Below, piece after piece: positions 44,338 to 56,060 of a stretch of DNA of 64,000 bases (the first letter of the stretch is position 1; each line of letters begins with the position of its first letter). The DNA lies in NCBI RefSeq assembly GCF_007827695.1, contig NZ_VITA01000015.1, positions 90,517 through 154,516 on the forward strand, in the 5' to 3' direction. The notes below the pieces were generated by a model that saw only the letters and a list, made by a program, of their open reading frames with translations, did not search any database and had not been told where the DNA came from. Both the position numbers and the translations under genes were made by a program. This DNA comes from Sinorhizobium medicae (GTDB taxonomy: Bacteria; Pseudomonadota; Alphaproteobacteria; Rhizobiales; Rhizobiaceae).

Positions 44338-47300
44338 ATGTCTATGCGGGCGTTTCTCAGTTTTTCGGCCATTCTTCTCACTCTCATTTCACTCGGCGCG
44401 CCGGTTTTCGCCGCCGAGCCCGAGCGCAGAGTCGAACTTTCCGGTGATGCCGACTATTTCGGCTTCGATCTGCGCACCGAGCAGAATGTCTCGCTCGACC
44501 AGTGCCAGAGCGCCTGCATCGCGGACCGCTCCTGCAGGGCCTTTACCTACAATCCAAAGGTGAAATGGTGCTTCCTCAAATCCGACTTCAACCAACTGAA
44601 CACGTTCGTGGGAGCGATCGCTGGAAAAGTCGTGGAAACCGCCGGTGGCGAAGCCGACATCGGGGCGCCGCCTCGGCTTGATTTCGTCTCGGATGACCTC
44701 CTTCAGCAGGCGCGCGATGTGAAGGCCAATCTCGCCTTGACCGAAGATCAGCTCGGTTTCGGGGTAAACGGGCTCATCGAGATGGCGCATGGCGAGTCGA
44801 CGGCCGGAAACTTTGTCGCTGCGCTCAAGGCGTTCCGAGGCGCGCTTGCAATAACACCGGAGGACGGTGCGCTATGGCTGGAAACGGCTCAGGCCGCAAA
44901 CCAATTCACCGGCACGGACGTGGCGAGCGAGGCGGCCCTCGCGGCACTCAACGGCTACCAGCTGACACGGACGGCAGAAGTGCGCGCGAATGCGCTCGCC
45001 ACTCTGGCTTTCGCGCTTGACAGGCTGCAGAATTACCGCGCGGCGCTCCAGGCCTACAAGGCAAGCCTCGAACTCGTGCAGGCGAAGACGGTCGAAACTG
45101 CCTATCTCGATCTCAGGGCGCGGCAAGGCTTCCGCGTGACCGGCCATACAGTGGATGCAGACGGCGCCAGTCCCCGTGCCTGCGTGCAATTCTCCGAGCC
45201 GCTTCTCAAGAATGGTCCTGACTATTCCTCCTTCGTGACGCTCAACGGCGCGGCTCCGCAAGCGTTGGAGGCAAAGGAAAGCGAAATCTGCGTCGAAGGA
45301 CTGTCGCACGGGCAGCGCTACAAACTCGTATTGAGGCAAGGTCTGCCCTCCTCCGTCGAGGAAGTCCTGGAAACCCCCGTCAGCCTCGAAGTCTATGTGA
45401 AGGACCGAATGCCGGTGGTACGCTTCACCGGCGACAGTTTCGTCCTGCCCTCGACGGCACGGCGCGGCATTCCCATCGTCTCGGTCAACACCGAAAACGT
45501 CAAGCTCAGGCTCTACCGTATTGGCGACCGCAACATAACTTCCCTGCTCACCAGTTCTCAGTTCCTGACCCAGATCGACGGCTACAGCGAGGAGCGCATC
45601 AAGGACGAGAGCGGCGAACTCGTCTGGCAGGGCAGCGTCGACATCAAGACCGAGCTCAACAAGGAAGTGGTGACGAGTTTCCCGGTCGACGAGGCGCTGC
45701 CGCAACGCAAACCCGGCATCTATGTGCTGACTGCAAGCTCCGCAACCGGCCTCACCCAGGACTGGGATACGCGCGCGACGCAATGGTTCGTCGTGTCCGA
45801 TATCGGCATGTCGACCTTTGCCGGCACCGACGGGCTTACCGTATTCGCCCGTTCGCTCGCCAGCGCCAAACCTCTCGCAGAGGTCGAACTTCAGCTGGTC
45901 GCCAAGAACAACGAAGTCCTCGGGAGCGCGACCACCGATGCGGACGGACGCGCAACCTTCTCAGCAGGGCTGATCCGCGGCACCGCGAGCATGACGCCGG
46001 CGGTGATTACCGCCCGGAAAGGTGGCGACGATTATGTCTTCCTCGACATGACGCGTGCCGGCTTCGACCTTTCCGACCGCGGCGTCACCGGGCGGGCAGC
46101 ACCGGGTGCGATCGATGTCTTCGCCTGGACCGAACGGGGCATCTATCGCGCCGGCGAAACGGTGCATGCCGCGGCACTCGCCCGCGACGTCAACGGCGCT
46201 GCGATCGAGAAACTGCCGCTTACTTTCGTTTTCCTGCGCCCCGACGGCGTTGAAGACCGCCGTCTCGTCAGCGACGGCGGCAAGCTCGGCGGCCACACAC
46301 TCGATCTGCCGGTCCCGGCGAACGCCATGCGTGGCACCTGGACGATGCAGATCTTCACCGATCCGAAAAGTTCGGCGATCGCTGAAAAGCAGTTCCTCGT
46401 AGACGACTTCGTGCCTGACCGCACCGAGTTCGACCTGACGAGCGATGCAACGGCGATCGAACTCGGAACGCCGGTCGAAGTTTCGGTAGACGGTCGCTAC
46501 CTCTACGGCGCGCCGGCCGCAGGCCTTGCGCTGGAAGGCGAGATCACCGTGAAGCCAACGCGGCAGGATGAGGCGTTTAAGGGCTATTTCTTCGGCCTCG
46601 CGGACGAAGAAGCAAGCGAGGATACGCGGCTGCCTCTGGAGGCCCTCGAACCGCTCGATGAAACCGGCAGGTCGGTCTTCAATGTCGATCTGGCCGAGGT
46701 TCCCGCGACGACGCAACTGCTCAAGGCCGATGTGACGCTTCGCATGCGCGAGGCCGGCGGTCGCGCGGTCGAACGCATTTTGACCCTGCCGGTCAAACCC
46801 GAGGGGCCGATGATCGGCATCAAGCCGGAATTCTCCGGAGATCTCGCGGAAAACTCCGTCGGCAAATTCCATGTCATCGCCGTGGACGCGGACGGCCGGA
46901 AGGCCGCCATGCCGGCTCTTCCCTGGAAGCTCATCAGCGTCGAACGGAACTATCAGTGGTACCGCGACGGGACCGCCTGGAAATACGAGCCGGTCATCTC
47001 CACGAAGCAGGTAGCAAGCGGTTCAGTCGACGTAACGGAGGACGGCGCCGTGATTTCCGTGCCCGTCGGCTGGGGTCGCTACCGGTTGGAGATCGAGGCA
47101 ACGACCCCCGACGGCCCGGCCTCGAGCGTTGAGTTCGATGCCGGCTGGTATGTCGAGGCCACGTCGACGGAGACACCGGACGGGCTGGAAATCGCTCTCG
47201 ACAAGCAGGCCTATGCGGTCGGCGAAACGGCGAAGCTCAGAGTGTCGCCGCGCTTTGCCGGCGAACTCCTCGTGACTGTCGGCACCGAAAACCTGGTGAC

Positions 47301-49788
47301 GACAAAGACCGCGACCGTTTCCGAGACCGGCGGCGAAGTGGAACTGCCGGTAACCACCGATTGGGGCGCGGGCGCCTATGTCACAGCGACGCTCTACCGC
47401 CCGGGCGATGCCCAGGAGAGCCGCATGCCGATGCGGTCGATCGGCGTCAAATGGGCCGCTGTCGACCCGGCGGACCGAAGGCTCGCCGTCAGCCTCGATG
47501 CACCTGAGAAGACCGTTCCGCGCCAGCCGCTCGACATCGGCCTTCAGGTGCGAGGCGCCGGTGCGAACGAAGACGCCTATGTCACCGTCGCCGCGGTAGA
47601 CGTCGGCATCCTGAATCTGACACGGCACGAGGCGCCGGATCCAGATGGCTGGTATTTCGGACAAAGGCGGCTCGGCCTGGAGATTCGCGATCTCTACGGA
47701 CGTTTGATCGACGGCTCGCTCGGGGCGACCGGCCGCCTGCGCACAGGCGGCGATGGCGGCCAAATGCCGCTCCAGGGCAGCCCCCCGACCGAAAAGCTTG
47801 TCGCCTTCTTCTCTGGCCCCATCAAGCTCGACGCCGAAGGCATGGCAAACATGCGTTTCGACATTCCGCAGTTCAACGGAACGGCACGCATCATGGCGGT
47901 CGCCTGGACGAAGTCCGGTGTCGGCCACGCCGTCAAGGACGTCGTCATACGCGATCCGGTCGTCGTCACATCGAGCCTGCCGAAGTTCCTGACACCCGGG
48001 GACCGGGCCGAATTGCGCCTTGAAGTGGCCAACACCGACGGTCCCGCCGGCGATTACCAGTTGCAGGTCACGACCAACGGCGCGGTGACGGTCGAACAAA
48101 TAGCGGCCGAAACGCTGAACCTCGATGCCGGCAGCAAATCGATGCTGACATTACCGCTCGCCGGACGGTATCCGGGTGACGGTCTCGTCACGGTGACGCT
48201 CTCGAATGATGCAGGCCTGTCGCTGGAGCAGACGCTGAATATTCCGGTCCGTCCGGCAGCCCTGCCGGTCACACAGCGTCAGGTCGTCAATGTCGCCGCT
48301 GGCAGCAGCCTGACGGTCGACGAGCAACTGCTCGCCGACAGCCTGCTGCAGGGCGCCTCGGTCAGTATAAATGTAACGCGTTCGGCCGCCTTCGATATCC
48401 CGGCATTGCTGATGACGCTAGACCGCTATCCCTACGGCTGCGCCGAGCAGACGACGAGCCGCGCTTTGCCGCTCCTCTATCTCGGCGAGCTTGCCGGGCA
48501 AGCCGGACTTGCCGACGATGAGGGCGTGAAGAAGCGCGTGCAGGAGGCGATCTACCGGGTGCTCGCCTATCAGTCCTCCGCCGGCAGTTTCGGCCTTTGG
48601 AGCCCCGGCTCCGGCGATCTCTGGCTCGACGCCTATGTCACCGATTTCCTCACCCGCGCGCGCGAACAGAAGTTCGACGTTCCCGAGCAGGCGATGGTGC
48701 AGGCACTCGAAAACCTGCAAAACGCGCTGAGCTACGAGACGAACGTCAGGGATCGCGGCAATGAGATCGCCTATGCGCTCTATGTTCTTGCGCGCAACCG
48801 AAAGGCCGCCATCAGCGATCTGCGCTATTACGCGAACACGATGCTCGGCGATTTCCCGACCCCGCTCGCCAAGGCTCACATCGCTGCGGCCCTGGCTCTT
48901 TATGGCGATGCCCAGCGTTCGCAGGAGATCTTCGCGGTCGCCGCCAATATGTCGAGCGGCCTCGTCCATGTCAGCCTCGCCCGCTCCGACTACGGCTCCT
49001 CGCTGCGCGACGGCGCGGCCGTGCTCGCGCTCGCGGCCGAGAGCCGCCCCGTTCCGCCTGTCATCCCGGAACTATCCAAGATCGTCGCCCGTGAGTGGCA
49101 GCAGGCGAAATATACGAGCACTCAGGAACAGACCTGGATGCTACTGGCGGCACGCGCCATCCAGGGCGGCGACGAAGATATGAGGTTAGATGTAAATGGC
49201 GCCCAACGTAGCGGCAGCTACGCCGCGCGCATTACTGGCGATGCGTTGATCGAACACCCCGTCGTGATCCGCAACGAAGGCGCCGATGCGGTTTCCGCCG
49301 TAGTGACCACCGTTGCGGCTCCGGCACAGCCGCTCTCGGCAGGCGGCGAGGGCTTCACCATCGAGCGGACCTATTACACACTCGACGGAACTGCGGTCAA
49401 TGTCAGCCAGGTACGGCAGAACGAACGCTATGTGGCGGTGCTCAAGGTGACCGAGAGCAACGATTGGCCTTCTCGATTGCTCATCGCCGATCTCCTGCCC
49501 GCCGGCTTCGAGATCGACAATCCAAGTCTCGTCGACAGCGCCCAGCTTGCGAACTTCGAATGGATCGGCGAAGTCGAAGCTGCTCATACGGAGTTCCGCA
49601 GTGACCGCTTCGTGGCCGCGTTCAACCGCTCGACCGGCGACAACCGCGAGATCACGCTCGCTTATGTCGTCCGCGCGGTGACGCCCGGCACCTACGACCA
49701 CCCTGCTGCAAGCGTCGAGGACATGTATCGGCCGCAGTTCTCGGCCCGTACGGCGACGGGCCGCATGGAGGTGCTGGCAGTCCAGTAG
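44338..49788 (+). CDS. Alpha-2-macroglobulin-like protein with thioester motif and PAN domain
   Basis: This very large secreted protein of 1816 residues starts with a Sec signal peptide (about 26 residues, ending GAPVFA). A PAN/apple domain follows, with cysteine-rich LDQCQSACIADRSCRAFTYN near residue 54. Next come repeated macroglobulin-type beta domains, including WTERGIYRAGETVHAAALAR. The thioester motif Cys1368-Ala-Glu-Gln1371 lies in PYGCAEQTTS. Bacterial members trap attacking proteases in the periplasm. No lipobox is seen. It is followed after 8 bases by pbpC, the pairing found in many bacteria (yfhM-pbpC), which links protease defence to murein repair. Confidence 0.92.
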   Translation: MSMRAFLSFSAILLTLISLGAPVFAAEPERRVELSGDADYFGFDLRTEQNVSLDQCQSACIADRSCRAFTYNPKVKWCFLKSDFNQLNTFVGAIAGKVVETAGGEADIGAPPRLDFVSDDLLQQARDVKANLALTEDQLGFGVNGLIEMAHGESTAGNFVAALKAFRGALAITPEDGALWLETAQAANQFTGTDVASEAALAALNGYQLTRTAEVRANALATLAFALDRLQNYRAALQAYKASLELVQAKTVETAYLDLRARQGFRVTGHTVDADGASPRACVQFSEPLLKNGPDYSSFVTLNGAAPQALEAKESEICVEGLSHGQRYKLVLRQGLPSSVEEVLETPVSLEVYVKDRMPVVRFTGDSFVLPSTARRGIPIVSVNTENVKLRLYRIGDRNITSLLTSSQFLTQIDGYSEERIKDESGELVWQGSVDIKTELNKEVVTSFPVDEALPQRKPGIYVLTASSATGLTQDWDTRATQWFVVSDIGMSTFAGTDGLTVFARSLASAKPLAEVELQLVAKNNEVLGSATTDADGRATFSAGLIRGTASMTPAVITARKGGDDYVFLDMTRAGFDLSDRGVTGRAAPGAIDVFAWTERGIYRAGETVHAAALARDVNGAAIEKLPLTFVFLRPDGVEDRRLVSDGGKLGGHTLDLPVPANAMRGTWTMQIFTDPKSSAIAEKQFLVDDFVPDRTEFDLTSDATAIELGTPVEVSVDGRYLYGAPAAGLALEGEITVKPTRQDEAFKGYFFGLADEEASEDTRLPLEALEPLDETGRSVFNVDLAEVPATTQLLKADVTLRMREAGGRAVERILTLPVKPEGPMIGIKPEFSGDLAENSVGKFHVIAVDADGRKAAMPALPWKLISVERNYQWYRDGTAWKYEPVISTKQVASGSVDVTEDGAVISVPVGWGRYRLEIEATTPDGPASSVEFDAGWYVEATSTETPDGLEIALDKQAYAVGETAKLRVSPRFAGELLVTVGTENLVTTKTATVSETGGEVELPVTTDWGAGAYVTATLYRPGDAQESRMPMRSIGVKWAAVDPADRRLAVSLDAPEKTVPRQPLDIGLQVRGAGANEDAYVTVAAVDVGILNLTRHEAPDPDGWYFGQRRLGLEIRDLYGRLIDGSLGATGRLRTGGDGGQMPLQGSPPTEKLVAFFSGPIKLDAEGMANMRFDIPQFNGTARIMAVAWTKSGVGHAVKDVVIRDPVVVTSSLPKFLTPGDRAELRLEVANTDGPAGDYQLQVTTNGAVTVEQIAAETLNLDAGSKSMLTLPLAGRYPGDGLVTVTLSNDAGLSLEQTLNIPVRPAALPVTQRQVVNVAAGSSLTVDEQLLADSLLQGASVSINVTRSAAFDIPALLMTLDRYPYGCAEQTTSRALPLLYLGELAGQAGLADDEGVKKRVQEAIYRVLAYQSSAGSFGLWSPGSGDLWLDAYVTDFLTRAREQKFDVPEQAMVQALENLQNALSYETNVRDRGNEIAYALYVLARNRKAAISDLRYYANTMLGDFPTPLAKAHIAAALALYGDAQRSQEIFAVAANMSSGLVHVSLARSDYGSSLRDGAAVLALAAESRPVPPVIPELSKIVAREWQQAKYTSTQEQTWMLLAARAIQGGDEDMRLDVNGAQRSGSYAARITGDALIEHPVVIRNEGADAVSAVVTTVAAPAQPLSAGGEGFTIERTYYTLDGTAVNVSQVRQNERYVAVLKVTESNDWPSRLLIADLLPAGFEIDNPSLVDSAQLANFEWIGEVEAAHTEFRSDRFVAAFNRSTGDNREITLAYVVRAVTPGTYDHPAASVEDMYRPQFSARTATGRMEVLAVQ

Positions 49789-49796
49789 AACGCCCG

Positions 49797-51926
49797 ATGA
49801 CGTCCTTCCGGCGAACAGTGAACCGCAAAGGCAGAGCCCGGCCGTCCCGACTACGACGGGTGGTTATCGCAGTGCCTATTGCCCTCGCTGTATCCGCTCT
49901 CGCAGCCATCGCCCTCTTATGGGCCGACAGGGCCTTTCCCCCGCCCCTCTCCGAGGCTGCAACGGTCTCGGCCGAAGTCCTCGACAGAGACGGCCATCTC
50001 CTGCGCGCCTTTGCAACGGAAGGTGGCTTATGGCGGCTGAAGACAACCGTGGAGGACGTCGACCCGCGCTTCATCGAGATGCTGATCGCCTATGAGGACC
50101 AACGCTTTCGCGAGCATCGCGGCGTCGACCCACTGGCGCTTGGACGGGCGGCGCTGCAATTCCTCACCAATGGCCGCATCGTTTCGGGTGCCTCGACGCT
50201 TTCCATGCAGGTTGCAAGGCTTATAGAGCCCCGCGAGCGGCGGACGCTGGCAGCGAAGTTCCTGCAGGTCGCGCGTGCCATTCAGATTGAACGGCGTCTC
50301 GACAAGGACGAGATCCTCGACCTCTATCTGACCCGTGCGCCCTATGGCGGCAACCTCGAGGGCGTACGTGCGGCAAGCCTCGCCTGGTTCGGCAAGGAGC
50401 CGCGCCGTCTTTCGGCGGGCGAGGCGGCACTGATGGTGGCGCTGCCGCAATTGCCGGAAAAGCGGCGGCCCGACCGCCATCTGGCGGCCGCCGAGGCGGC
50501 CCGCAAACGTGTGCTCGCCCGCGCTGCAGTCGCCAAAGTCATTGGCGATGGGGAAGCGGAGCGAGCGGCGATGACCGCCATACCGACACGCCGACTTCAG
50601 CTTCCAGCCCATGCTGCCCATCTGGCGGAGGCGGCACGTCGGAAGGATCCGGCGGCCCTGGAGCATCCGACGACGCTCAGCCGTAATGTTCAGCGGGGGC
50701 TCGAAACGGTCGCGAGAGAGAGTGCCGTAAAGCTCGGCTCAAAGGTGTCGATCGCCATGGTCATGGCCGACATCAGGACGGGCGAAATCGTCGGAGAGGT
50801 CGGCTCGGCAAACTATTTCGACGCAAGCCGGTCCGGCTGGATCGACATGACGCGGATCACCCGCTCCCCGGGATCGACGTTGAAACCCTTCATCTACGGC
50901 CTTGCATTCGAAGAGGGGCTCGTCAGTCAGGAGACGATCGTCGAAGACCGGCCGGCGGACTTCTTCGGCTACCGCCCACGCAATTTCGACATGAGCTACC
51001 AGGGCGATGTCAGCGTGCGGCAGGCGCTGCAACTTTCCCTGAATGTGCCGGCGATCCGCCTGCTCGACGCCGTGGGACCATCGCGACTGATGGTCCGCTT
51101 CCGCCGTGCCGACATCCGGCCGAGACTGCCGCCACATGAAGCACCGGGCCTTGCGATCGGGCTAGGCGGAGTGGGCATCACGCTTCGCGAGTTGGTGCAG
51201 CTCTATGCGGGCCTGGCAAACCACGGCATACCGGTGCGCCTGGGCAACGGCGTCGAAGGCGTTCCTGGTCCCATCGACGGCGAACCGCTCCTGTCGACAG
51301 TGGCGGCCTGGCATGTCGCGGACATTCTCTCCGACGTGCTGCCGCCCGCGGGAAGCCGTCGGCGCGGTATCGCCTACAAGACCGGCACCAGCTACGGCTA
51401 TCGCGACGCCTGGTCCGTAGGGTTCGACGGCCGCTATGTGCTTGGTGTCTGGGCCGGCAGGCCCGACAATGGCGCGGTGCCCGGTCTCACCGGTTACGGT
51501 GCGGCCGCCCCAATCCTTTTCGAGGGTTTTGTCAAGGCCGGGATTGGGACGACGCCGCTGCCCGGCCCGCCGGCGGGTGCTGTCCGGCTTGCCCAGGCCG
51601 ATCTGCCGGTCAGCCAGCGGCGGTTCTCCATCAATGCGAACGGTCTGCTTGCAGCCTCGGCTCGGGAGCCGGCTCCACAGATCGTGTTCCCGCCCGAGGG
51701 TGCTCACGTAGAGCTCAGCGTAAGGGGCCAGGCAGCGATGTCCCCCTTGACGCTAAAGCTCCAGGGCGGTCGGGCGCCCTTCCGCTGGCTGGCCAATGGT
51801 CGTCCGCTACCCGAGGCAACGCGCCGGCGGGTCAGCCGCTGGCTGCCGGATGGCGGCGGCTACTCGACACTCACCGTTATCGACGCGCTCGGTCGGGCCG
51901 CCAGTGTTCGCGTCTTCGTCCAGTGA
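49797..51926 (+). CDS. pbpC: Penicillin-binding protein 1C, PbpC
   Basis: This 709-residue bifunctional murein synthase has a membrane anchor near residues 24-46. A GT51 transglycosylase domain follows, with EDQRFREHRGVDPLALGRAA and GASTLSMQVARL. The transpeptidase domain has the serine motif SPGSTLKPF, an SxN-like LSLNVPA, and KTGTSYGYRD. The C-terminal PBP1C-specific beta domain (from about residue 620) ends in a PBP_C-like fold. It starts 8 bases after the alpha-2-macroglobulin-like gene, so the two are co-expressed. The KTG and SxxK motifs are intact. Confidence 0.95.
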   Translation: MTSFRRTVNRKGRARPSRLRRVVIAVPIALAVSALAAIALLWADRAFPPPLSEAATVSAEVLDRDGHLLRAFATEGGLWRLKTTVEDVDPRFIEMLIAYEDQRFREHRGVDPLALGRAALQFLTNGRIVSGASTLSMQVARLIEPRERRTLAAKFLQVARAIQIERRLDKDEILDLYLTRAPYGGNLEGVRAASLAWFGKEPRRLSAGEAALMVALPQLPEKRRPDRHLAAAEAARKRVLARAAVAKVIGDGEAERAAMTAIPTRRLQLPAHAAHLAEAARRKDPAALEHPTTLSRNVQRGLETVARESAVKLGSKVSIAMVMADIRTGEIVGEVGSANYFDASRSGWIDMTRITRSPGSTLKPFIYGLAFEEGLVSQETIVEDRPADFFGYRPRNFDMSYQGDVSVRQALQLSLNVPAIRLLDAVGPSRLMVRFRRADIRPRLPPHEAPGLAIGLGGVGITLRELVQLYAGLANHGIPVRLGNGVEGVPGPIDGEPLLSTVAAWHVADILSDVLPPAGSRRRGIAYKTGTSYGYRDAWSVGFDGRYVLGVWAGRPDNGAVPGLTGYGAAAPILFEGFVKAGIGTTPLPGPPAGAVRLAQADLPVSQRRFSINANGLLAASAREPAPQIVFPPEGAHVELSVRGQAAMSPLTLKLQGGRAPFRWLANGRPLPEATRRRVSRWLPDGGGYSTLTVIDALGRAASVRVFVQ

Positions 51927-51946
51927 AACGACGCGAGCGTCCGGCC

Positions 51947-52252
51947 TTAGGCTGACTGCGCAGCCTTGACGATGCCGGTTTGCGGCTTTTGGGCCGGTGG
52001 CGTCATGACGAGCGGCATCCCCGCCTCAAGGCAAGCGGCGATGAAGGCTTCCCGCGCCACTGCCGCCGGCGTCATCCGGTTCAACGCCCGCCGGCACGTC
52101 CGCACCGCGCGTTCGTAGCGCTCGCCCCTCCTGAGGGGCCATTCGTTTTCCAGGAAGTCGAGAGCCTCGTACACGGAGGCAAAACTGTGCGTCAGACCGT
52201 TGGAAAGGCGCACGGTGAGAGGGATCGTCCAGGGGATCTCATTGAGAAGCAT
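51947..52252 (-). CDS. DUF982 family protein
   Basis: This 101-residue protein contains the DUF982 pattern common in rhizobia: PWTIPLTVRLSNGLTHSFAS followed by VYEALDFLENEWPLRRG and a basic helix YERAVRTCRRALN, with a C-terminal SREAFIAACLEAG-like segment. No function is known for the family. The ATG at 52252 is preceded by AAAGGAGGAA. It is convergent with pbpC, and its promoter would lie in the gap shared with the Hsp20 gene. Confidence 0.8.
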   Translation of the reverse strand: MLLNEIPWTIPLTVRLSNGLTHSFASVYEALDFLENEWPLRRGERYERAVRTCRRALNRMTPAAVAREAFIAACLEAGMPLVMTPPAQKPQTGIVKAAQSA

Positions 52253-52575
52253 TTCTTCCTCCTTTCCTATGCCGTCAATGAAATGCGGGCCGGAACACCG
52301 CACCCGCGTGGCTCAGCCCGATCCAGATAGATATTGGAGCGGAAAAGGTAAATTCAAGAACCTCGATCACCAGCTTTGGCCCTCGTTCTGAACGCCGATT
52401 TTTGCCTCCGCCGGGGACCCGGACAGCGGCGAAAATCAAGTCGCGGAGGCCCTTGAAACCTGGCTCCGAATGACTAAATCGGGTGCAAGAGCCGCCTGTA
52501 AGGGGCTCGCAAGTCGAGGGGCACCGTTCTCTTCGGCGCTCCTCATCGTCCATGTTGCTCAAGGAGGATATGGCT
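52253..52575. other. Intergenic region between DUF982 and Hsp20 genes
   Basis: This 323-base gap divides divergent genes. The right third holds a candidate heat-shock leader (52489-52575) and a promoter-like CTTGAAA (52452-52458). The left part holds the promoter side of the DUF982 gene. No other gene was seen. Confidence 0.55.
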
Positions 52576-52578
52576 ATG
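52489..52578 (+). promoter_or_regulatory. ROSE-like RNA thermometer in the Hsp20 leader
   Basis: The leader has a GAGCC/GGCTC hairpin (52489-52508). Just before the start codon, CCATGTTGCT (52550-52559) faces AAGGAGGATATGG (52561-52573). The TTGCT opposite the Shine-Dalgarno GGAGG, and CCAT opposite ATGG, match the U(U/C)GCU-SD pairing of ROSE elements, which melt on heating and free the ribosome site. Rhizobial small heat-shock genes commonly carry ROSE leaders. Confidence 0.6.
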
Positions 52579-53055
52579 AGAACAAGCTTCGATTTCTCGC
52601 CGCTGTCGCGCTCCAGCGTTGGCTTCGAACATCTGTTCGACCTCTTGGATTCCGCAAGCCGCCTGGCACCTGGCGACAATTGGCCGCCTTACGACATCTT
52701 GCGTGTCGGTGAGAACCAGTACCGGATCGCAATGTCGGTAGCGGGCTTCGCCCCGGACGAGATCACCATCACGCACGAGCAGCAGATGCTGACCATCACC
52801 GGTGCGAAAGCCGGGGAAGACGACACCGAATACCTCTATCGCGGCATTGCCGCACGCAGCTTCGAGCGTCGATTCCAGCTCGCCGACTTCGTCACCGTAA
52901 CCGGCGCGAACCTCGCCAACGGCCTGCTCAAGATTGATCTCGTTCGTGAGCTTCCAGAGCAGATGAAGCCGCGTCGAATCGAGATACAGCAGGCAGAAGC
53001 ACTGCCGGGCGGCGAATCCTCGAAACAGATAGAAGGCGAAAAGCACGCAGCGTAG
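52576..53055 (+). CDS. Small heat shock protein, Hsp20/IbpA family
   Basis: This 159-residue alpha-crystallin-domain chaperone binds unfolding proteins to prevent aggregation. It begins MRTSFDFSPLSRSSVGFEH, as in rhizobial IbpA-type proteins. The crystallin domain at about residues 38-130 contains YRIAMSVAGFAPDEITI and NLANGLLKIDLVRELPE. I chose the ATG at 52576 because GGAGG is eight bases upstream; the ATG at 52570 is too close. The leader looks like a ROSE thermometer. A strong hairpin at 53073-53104 follows the gene. Confidence 0.93.
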   Translation: MRTSFDFSPLSRSSVGFEHLFDLLDSASRLAPGDNWPPYDILRVGENQYRIAMSVAGFAPDEITITHEQQMLTITGAKAGEDDTEYLYRGIAARSFERRFQLADFVTVTGANLANGLLKIDLVRELPEQMKPRRIEIQQAEALPGGESSKQIEGEKHAA

Positions 53056-53072
53056 CTGCGTATGCCGACGGC

Positions 53073-53104
53073 ACTGAAGCGCCGGCGCCCGCGGGCGCTT
53101 CAGT
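53073..53104 (+). terminator. Hairpin after the Hsp20 gene
   Basis: A perfect 11-bp stem ACTGAAGCGCC (53073-53083) with GGCGCTTCAGT (53094-53104) and a 10-base loop follows the stop by 17 bases. Only TT precedes non-T bases, so termination is probable but not textbook. Confidence 0.55.
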
Positions 53105-53332
53105 TCCGGGAGATCGAGAGGGAGGACGGGCGCAATTCCCCCGCGTATCAGCAGTAGCGGCGGCAGCCCCCCAACCGCCTGTCGGCGTTTTCTTTCCGCA
53201 GGCGGGGCGAAAGGACAAGCGGCACCCTCTGGGGTTCCCTTTCTCTGCTTGCCGGGAAAGCGTCATAACCGCACCAAATCAATGCGCTACAATGGCTTTT
53301 GAAACTATTGATCAAGGCGACTTCTGCAACGT

Positions 53333-54672
<1,340 letters not shown>

Positions 54673-54676
<4 letters not shown>

Positions 54677-55911
54677 TGGACTTTTCCTTCCTTTATCGTC
54701 CTCTCGTACCAGGAGGCGATGAGCTGGCGTTCCTCCTCGGTGATGCCGGTGACATTGGCAGGCGGCATGGCATGCGAACGCCCCGCCTGCAGGTAGATTT
54801 CACGGGCATGCGCAACAATGTCGCCGTCGGATTCGAGGATCACGCCCTTTGGCGGCACGATGATACCCTCCCAGCCGGGCTCCCGCGCATGGCACATCGA
54901 ACAGCGACCAAGCACGGTGTCGCGCACCTTGTAGAAATCCGGAGACGCGACCACCGCCTCGGCCGCCGTCGCTGCCCTTGCCTCTCCGCCCTCCGAGAGG
55001 ACCTTGGGCACGGTGGAAAGCCACATGATGGCGATGAACAGGAGCACGGTCGCGAGCCAGGTCCAGGTCGGGCTGCCTTTGTTGGCGTGGCGGGTGTTAA
55101 ACCAGTGGCGAATCGTGACCCCCATGAGGAAAACCAGCGAGGCGATGATCCAGTTATACTGCGTGCCGAAGGCGAGCGGGTAATGGTTCGACAGCATCAG
55201 GAACAGCACAGGCAGCGTCAGATAGTTGTTGTGCGTCGAACGCTGCTTCGCCTGCTTTCCGAGAGCAGGATCGGGCGTGCGGCCTGCGATCAGGTCGGCA
55301 ACGACCTTCTTCTGGTTCGGGATGATGATGAAGAACACGTTCGCCGACATGATGGTCGCCGTGAAGGCGCCTAGATGCAGATAGGCGGCACGCCCCGTGA
55401 ACAGCTGGGTGTAACCCCAGGCGACGGCGACGAGAATGAAATAGAGCAGCACCATCAGCCGCGTATTGTCATTGCCGAATGGGGATCGGCAGATCATGTC
55501 GTAGGCGAGCCAGCCGAAGCCGAGCGAGGCGAGCGAGATGGCGATCGCCATCGGCTTCGAAACGTCGAGCACGTTCGGATCGATGAGGTAGAGGTCCGCG
55601 CCGGCATAATAGACGAGCGCAAGCATGCCGAAACCGGAGAGCCAGGTGACGTAGGATTCCCATTTGAACCAGATCAGGTGCTCCGGCATGTTTGCCGGCG
55701 CCACCAGATATTTCTGGATGTGGTAGAAACCGCCGCCATGCACCTGCCACTCTTCGCCATAGGCGCCGACCGGCAGGCCCGGACGCTGCTTCAGGCCCAG
55801 GTCGAGCGCAACGAAGTAAAAGGATGAGCCTATCCAGGCGATGCCGGTGATGACATGCAGCCATCTCACCGCAAATGTCAGCCAATCCCAGGCGATGGCA
55901 TACTCGTACAT
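54673..55911 (-). CDS. puuD: Membrane urate hydroxylase PuuD with C-terminal cytochrome c
   Basis: This 412-residue inner-membrane protein oxidises urate to 5-hydroxyisourate and passes electrons to the respiratory chain, so it needs no oxygen or peroxide release as in soluble uricase. About eight membrane segments, with WLHVITGIAWIGSSFYFVAL near residue 18, are followed by a periplasmic cytochrome c domain with heme motif CSMCH near residue 340 and the Met ligand in SHAMPPANVTG. The ATG at 55911 gives MYEYAIAWDW, the usual start. It is divergent from the LysR gene and first in the puuD-guaD operon. Confidence 0.93.
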
Positions 55912-56060
55912 TGAGTTCTCCCCATTTCTCTCGCATTCATTATGTGTCATTGCTTGGGGAGGCGGGAACGGCGACATTGCACCAACTCTTTCAAAAAAAA
56001 CTATAAAATCGAAGAGAGGCCGGAGCGTTACGTTCGCGCCGGAAGAACAGAGGCGGAAGC

